A DNA stretch of 64,000 bases from NCBI RefSeq assembly GCF_002577195.1, contig NZ_NULG01000020.1, positions 102,782 through 166,781 of the forward strand, in the 5' to 3' direction. Each line of letters opens with the position of its first letter. Positions within the stretch are counted from its first letter, which is position 1. The DNA is from Bacillus sp. AFS041924 (GTDB lineage Bacteria > Bacillota > Bacilli > Bacillales > Bacillaceae_G). Made by a program: the position numbers and the translations under genes. Shown in pieces: positions 62,229-64,000 of the stretch. Under the pieces are notes generated by a model. That model was not told where the DNA came from, did no database searches, and saw only the letters and a program-made list of their open reading frames with translations.

Positions 62229-62831
62229 ATGAGCTTGGTCATTATAGTACTAGCCTATTTAATCGGATCTGTTCCATTCGGTTTAGTGGTTGGAAAAATA
62301 TTTTACGGAGTAGACATTCGTCAACACGGTAGCGGAAATCTAGGTGCGACAAATACATTCCGCACATTAGGTAAAAAAGCAGGTATTATTGTTACACTAG
62401 GAGATATATTAAAAGGAACATTAGCAGCTTCATTACCAGTATTATTCCATTACAATGGAATTCATCCTTTAATCATCGGCTTAATTGCTGTAATTGGTCA
62501 TATGTATCCAATATTTGCCGGTTTTAGAGGTGGTAAAGCGGTCGCAACTTCAGCTGGGATTCTGTTATATGCATCTCCATTACTTTTTGTTGCCCTAATC
62601 ATTGTTTTTGCGATTACTTTAAAAATTACAAAATATGTATCACTTTCGTCGATGTTAACGGCCTTTATTGGCACAATATTAGCTTATATTATGGAATACA
62701 CAGGACTAATAAAAGATAATAGCTACATACTCACCTATATTTTGATCGTACTAACAATCTTTGTAGTATATAAACATCGTCCAAATATAAAAAGAATTAA
62801 AGATAAAACAGAACCAAAAGTAAAATTTTAA
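62229..62831 (+). CDS. plsY: glycerol-3-phosphate acyltransferase PlsY
   Basis: This membrane acyltransferase transfers acyl groups from acyl-phosphate to glycerol-3-phosphate, the first step of phospholipid synthesis; 200 residues with five helices. The three conserved loops are visible: [39 protein letters not shown] and the C-terminal [18 protein letters not shown] precedes the ATG. It corresponds to B. subtilis YneS and lies in the same region as yneT-parEC. It is divergent from the response regulator gene. Confidence 0.93.
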   Translation: MSLVIIVLAYLIGSVPFGLVVGKIFYGVDIRQHGSGNLGATNTFRTLGKKAGIIVTLGDILKGTLAASLPVLFHYNGIHPLIIGLIAVIGHMYPIFAGFRGGKAVATSAGILLYASPLLFVALIIVFAITLKITKYVSLSSMLTAFIGTILAYIMEYTGLIKDNSYILTYILIVLTIFVVYKHRPNIKRIKDKTEPKVKF

Positions 62832-62836
62832 AAATC

Positions 62837-62885
62837 AAAGATTAGAGATTAAAGATTCTATCTTCCATCTCTAATCTTTTTATTT
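62837..62885 (+). terminator. terminator of plsY
   Basis: A 13-bp stem, AAAGATTAGAGAT with its complement, and a T-rich tail lie a few bases past the stop codon. Confidence 0.85.
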
Positions 62886-62925
62886 TCTAATGTATTCTAT
62901 TTTTTGTTAACTTAAATTTAATCTC

Positions 62926-63348
62926 TTAAACCTGTTCCATCGCTTTCTCATATGCTTCATACCAATCTGGGAACATTTTCTTAAATTTAATCGGTCTAAA
63001 TGATTCTTTATGAACAAGGACATGTGTCGAATTTCCAATACAGCAAACTTCCCCTTCTTCATTAACAATTTCATATTCATAAATCACTTTAAGTGGTGTG
63101 AGAGATTTAATTGTCGTTTTAACTTTAGCAGTCTGACCGTATCGCAGACTTTTCTTGTATGATACATTTAAATCAATAACCGGAGAAATTACTCCTTGTG
63201 ATTCCATTTCTGCATAATTAAAGCCTAAATCTTTTATTAATTGAGTCCTTCCTATTTCAAACCAAACTAAATAATTTGCATGGTACACAACACCCATCGC
63301 ATCTGTTTCAGCATATCTTACTTCTACTAGTTTCTCTGATATATACAT
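62926..63348 (-). CDS. acyl-CoA thioesterase, YbgC/YneP type
   Basis: This hot-dog thioesterase of 140 residues has the 4HBT active-site motif YAETDAMGVVYHANYLVWFE (catalytic Asp visible) and a conserved VIDLNVSYKKSLRYGQ strand. It resembles B. subtilis YneP, encoded in the same neighbourhood as plsY. It would hydrolyse short or aromatic acyl-CoA esters; the physiological substrate is unknown. GAGGTGAAATT leads to the ATG. It converges with plsY and is divergent from the small membrane protein gene. Confidence 0.85.
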   Translation of the reverse strand: MYISEKLVEVRYAETDAMGVVYHANYLVWFEIGRTQLIKDLGFNYAEMESQGVISPVIDLNVSYKKSLRYGQTAKVKTTIKSLTPLKVIYEYEIVNEEGEVCCIGNSTHVLVHKESFRPIKFKKMFPDWYEAYEKAMEQV

Positions 63349-63483
63349 AATTTCACCTCGTATTCTTCTACAGAATACTTTACCAAAAAATTAATAATTG
63401 TTCTATTTTTTAACTTATCCTAAATGTTATAATTTTCTTATAACGATTTAATAATCTTCTAACTTTTTATCATTGGGAGGTAG

Positions 63484-63651
63484 ATGTTCTTGAAGGTAAT
63501 AATCGGTTCAATCATAATTATCCTTCTTTTTTTATTCGGAATTTGGCTACTCCTTTCACCTACCTTTGAAAGAATCGGTGAAAAATCTGTAAAAGTAAAA
63601 AACATAATGAAGGAAAAGGAGGACAAAAATAATGGAAAATCTTCCAAATGA
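63484..63651 (+). CDS. small single-pass membrane protein
   Basis: This 55-residue reading frame has one hydrophobic helix (about residues 5-25, GSIIIILLFLFGIWLLLS) followed by a charged, lysine-rich tail. GGGAGG lies only three bases before the ATG; a TTG two codons later has better spacing, so the exact start is open. Its end overlaps the start of the SPFH gene by 20 bases, which implies coupled translation and a shared function in the membrane. The family is unknown to me. Confidence 0.6.
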   Translation: MFLKVIIGSIIIILLFLFGIWLLLSPTFERIGEKSVKVKNIMKEKEDKNNGKSSK

Positions 63652-64000
63652 AAAAAGGAATTCATTTTTTAGTCGTAAAGTTATAGGGGGTATTATTGCT
63701 GCAGTCGCATTAATATTAATCGTTACAATCCCTACTTTTTTTATTGAAAAGATTACCCCTGGTTATGTTGGAGTCGTTTATTCTCCAAATGGCGGAATTC
63801 AAAAAAATACATTGTCACAAGGATGGAATTTTGTAGGTCTGTTTGATAAAGTCACTGAATATCCAATTCGCTTACGCACTGTAGAATATAAAGACGCTGC
63901 CTTGGCTACTTCTGATGGTAAACGGATTGAAATGGATTTGTCATATTCATATAAAATCGATCCTACAAAAGTAGTTTCAATGTTTAACGAATTTGGACCG
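63632..64000 (+). CDS. SPFH/prohibitin-family membrane protein, truncated by window end
   Basis: The first 123 codons are present; the gene continues beyond the window. A membrane helix at about 18-40 (IGGIIAAVALILIVTIPTFF) is followed by the start of a Band 7 domain: TPGYVGVVYSPNGGIQKN, SQGWNFVGLFDKVTEYPIRL and DGKRIEMDLSYSYKID are typical of prohibitin-like proteins. These form membrane scaffolds. GGAGG lies nine bases before the ATG at 63632. Confidence 0.8.
   Translation, partial: MENLPNEKRNSFFSRKVIGGIIAAVALILIVTIPTFFIEKITPGYVGVVYSPNGGIQKNTLSQGWNFVGLFDKVTEYPIRLRTVEYKDAALATSDGKRIEMDLSYSYKIDPTKVVSMFNEFGP

Noticed and set aside
63459-63665. 68-codon minus-strand reading frame at the right edge
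   Set aside because: It is antisense to the small membrane protein and SPFH genes, which have ribosome binding sites and domain evidence.

Overview
The window is AT-rich chromosomal DNA from a low-GC Gram-positive bacterium, most likely a Bacillaceae member. The evidence is strong AGGAGG-type ribosome binding sites with some TTG/GTG starts, a yneP / plsY / yneT-parE-parC neighbourhood like that of Bacillus subtilis, a complete liaFSR cell-envelope stress module, and two T-box riboswitches in front of aminoacyl-tRNA synthetase genes. I cannot name the species. There is no rRNA, tRNA, CRISPR array, prophage or intact insertion sequence. Most genes lie on the minus strand.

Layout. 1-5 kb: an acetyltransferase, then a PadR regulator, two DUF1048 paralogues and an ABC-2 exporter in one operon. 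The operon is preceded by four ~107-bp tandem repeats that may be a PadR operator array, and then by a short-chain dehydrogenase pseudogene with a stop codon and a frameshift. 5-14 kb: an MBL-fold hydrolase, a HAD hydrolase, a GABA-shunt pair (gabT plus a succinate-semialdehyde-type dehydrogenase) and a SWIM/SNF2 helicase. 14-24 kb: liaFSR without liaIH, a 190-bp inverted-repeat-bounded insertion inside a Bacillus-type intergenic repeat, rsgA, a POT peptide transporter, dut, an acetyltransferase, murG and a histidine-rich coiled-coil protein of unknown function.

24-36 kb is the most interesting region. It is a 13-gene minus-strand acyl-CoA cluster: SDR, ComB-like phosphatase, ACAD11-like dehydrogenase, acyl-CoA ligase, TetR regulator, thioesterase, APH-like kinase, enoyl-CoA hydratase, quinone-oxidoreductase-like MDR, second acyl-CoA dehydrogenase, SDR and two MaoC hot-dog hydratases. 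Two almost identical 18-bp palindromes sit in front of the two apparent transcription units and probably bind the TetR protein. The kinase and one dehydrogenase look like the two halves of mammalian ACAD10/11, and like LvaA/LvaC of bacterial levulinate catabolism. I therefore infer a phosphorylation-dependent 4-hydroxyacyl-CoA degradation route.

36-47 kb: a HAD phosphatase-like protein, an acetyltransferase, a cytochrome P450, a T-box-controlled long isoleucyl-tRNA synthetase, small zinc-ribbon and NETI proteins, a Bax-inhibitor-like membrane protein, T-box-controlled glyQS, and a small basic protein with a TTG start. Two intergenic regions hold short repeats phased at ~20-21 bp. 47-57 kb: a complete branched-chain amino acid ABC importer (livJ, livH, livM, livG, livF) and parEC with a LexA box. 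57-64 kb: yneT, an HtrA-like protease next to a two-component system, plsY, a YneP-type thioesterase, and at the right edge a small membrane protein overlapping a truncated SPFH/prohibitin gene.
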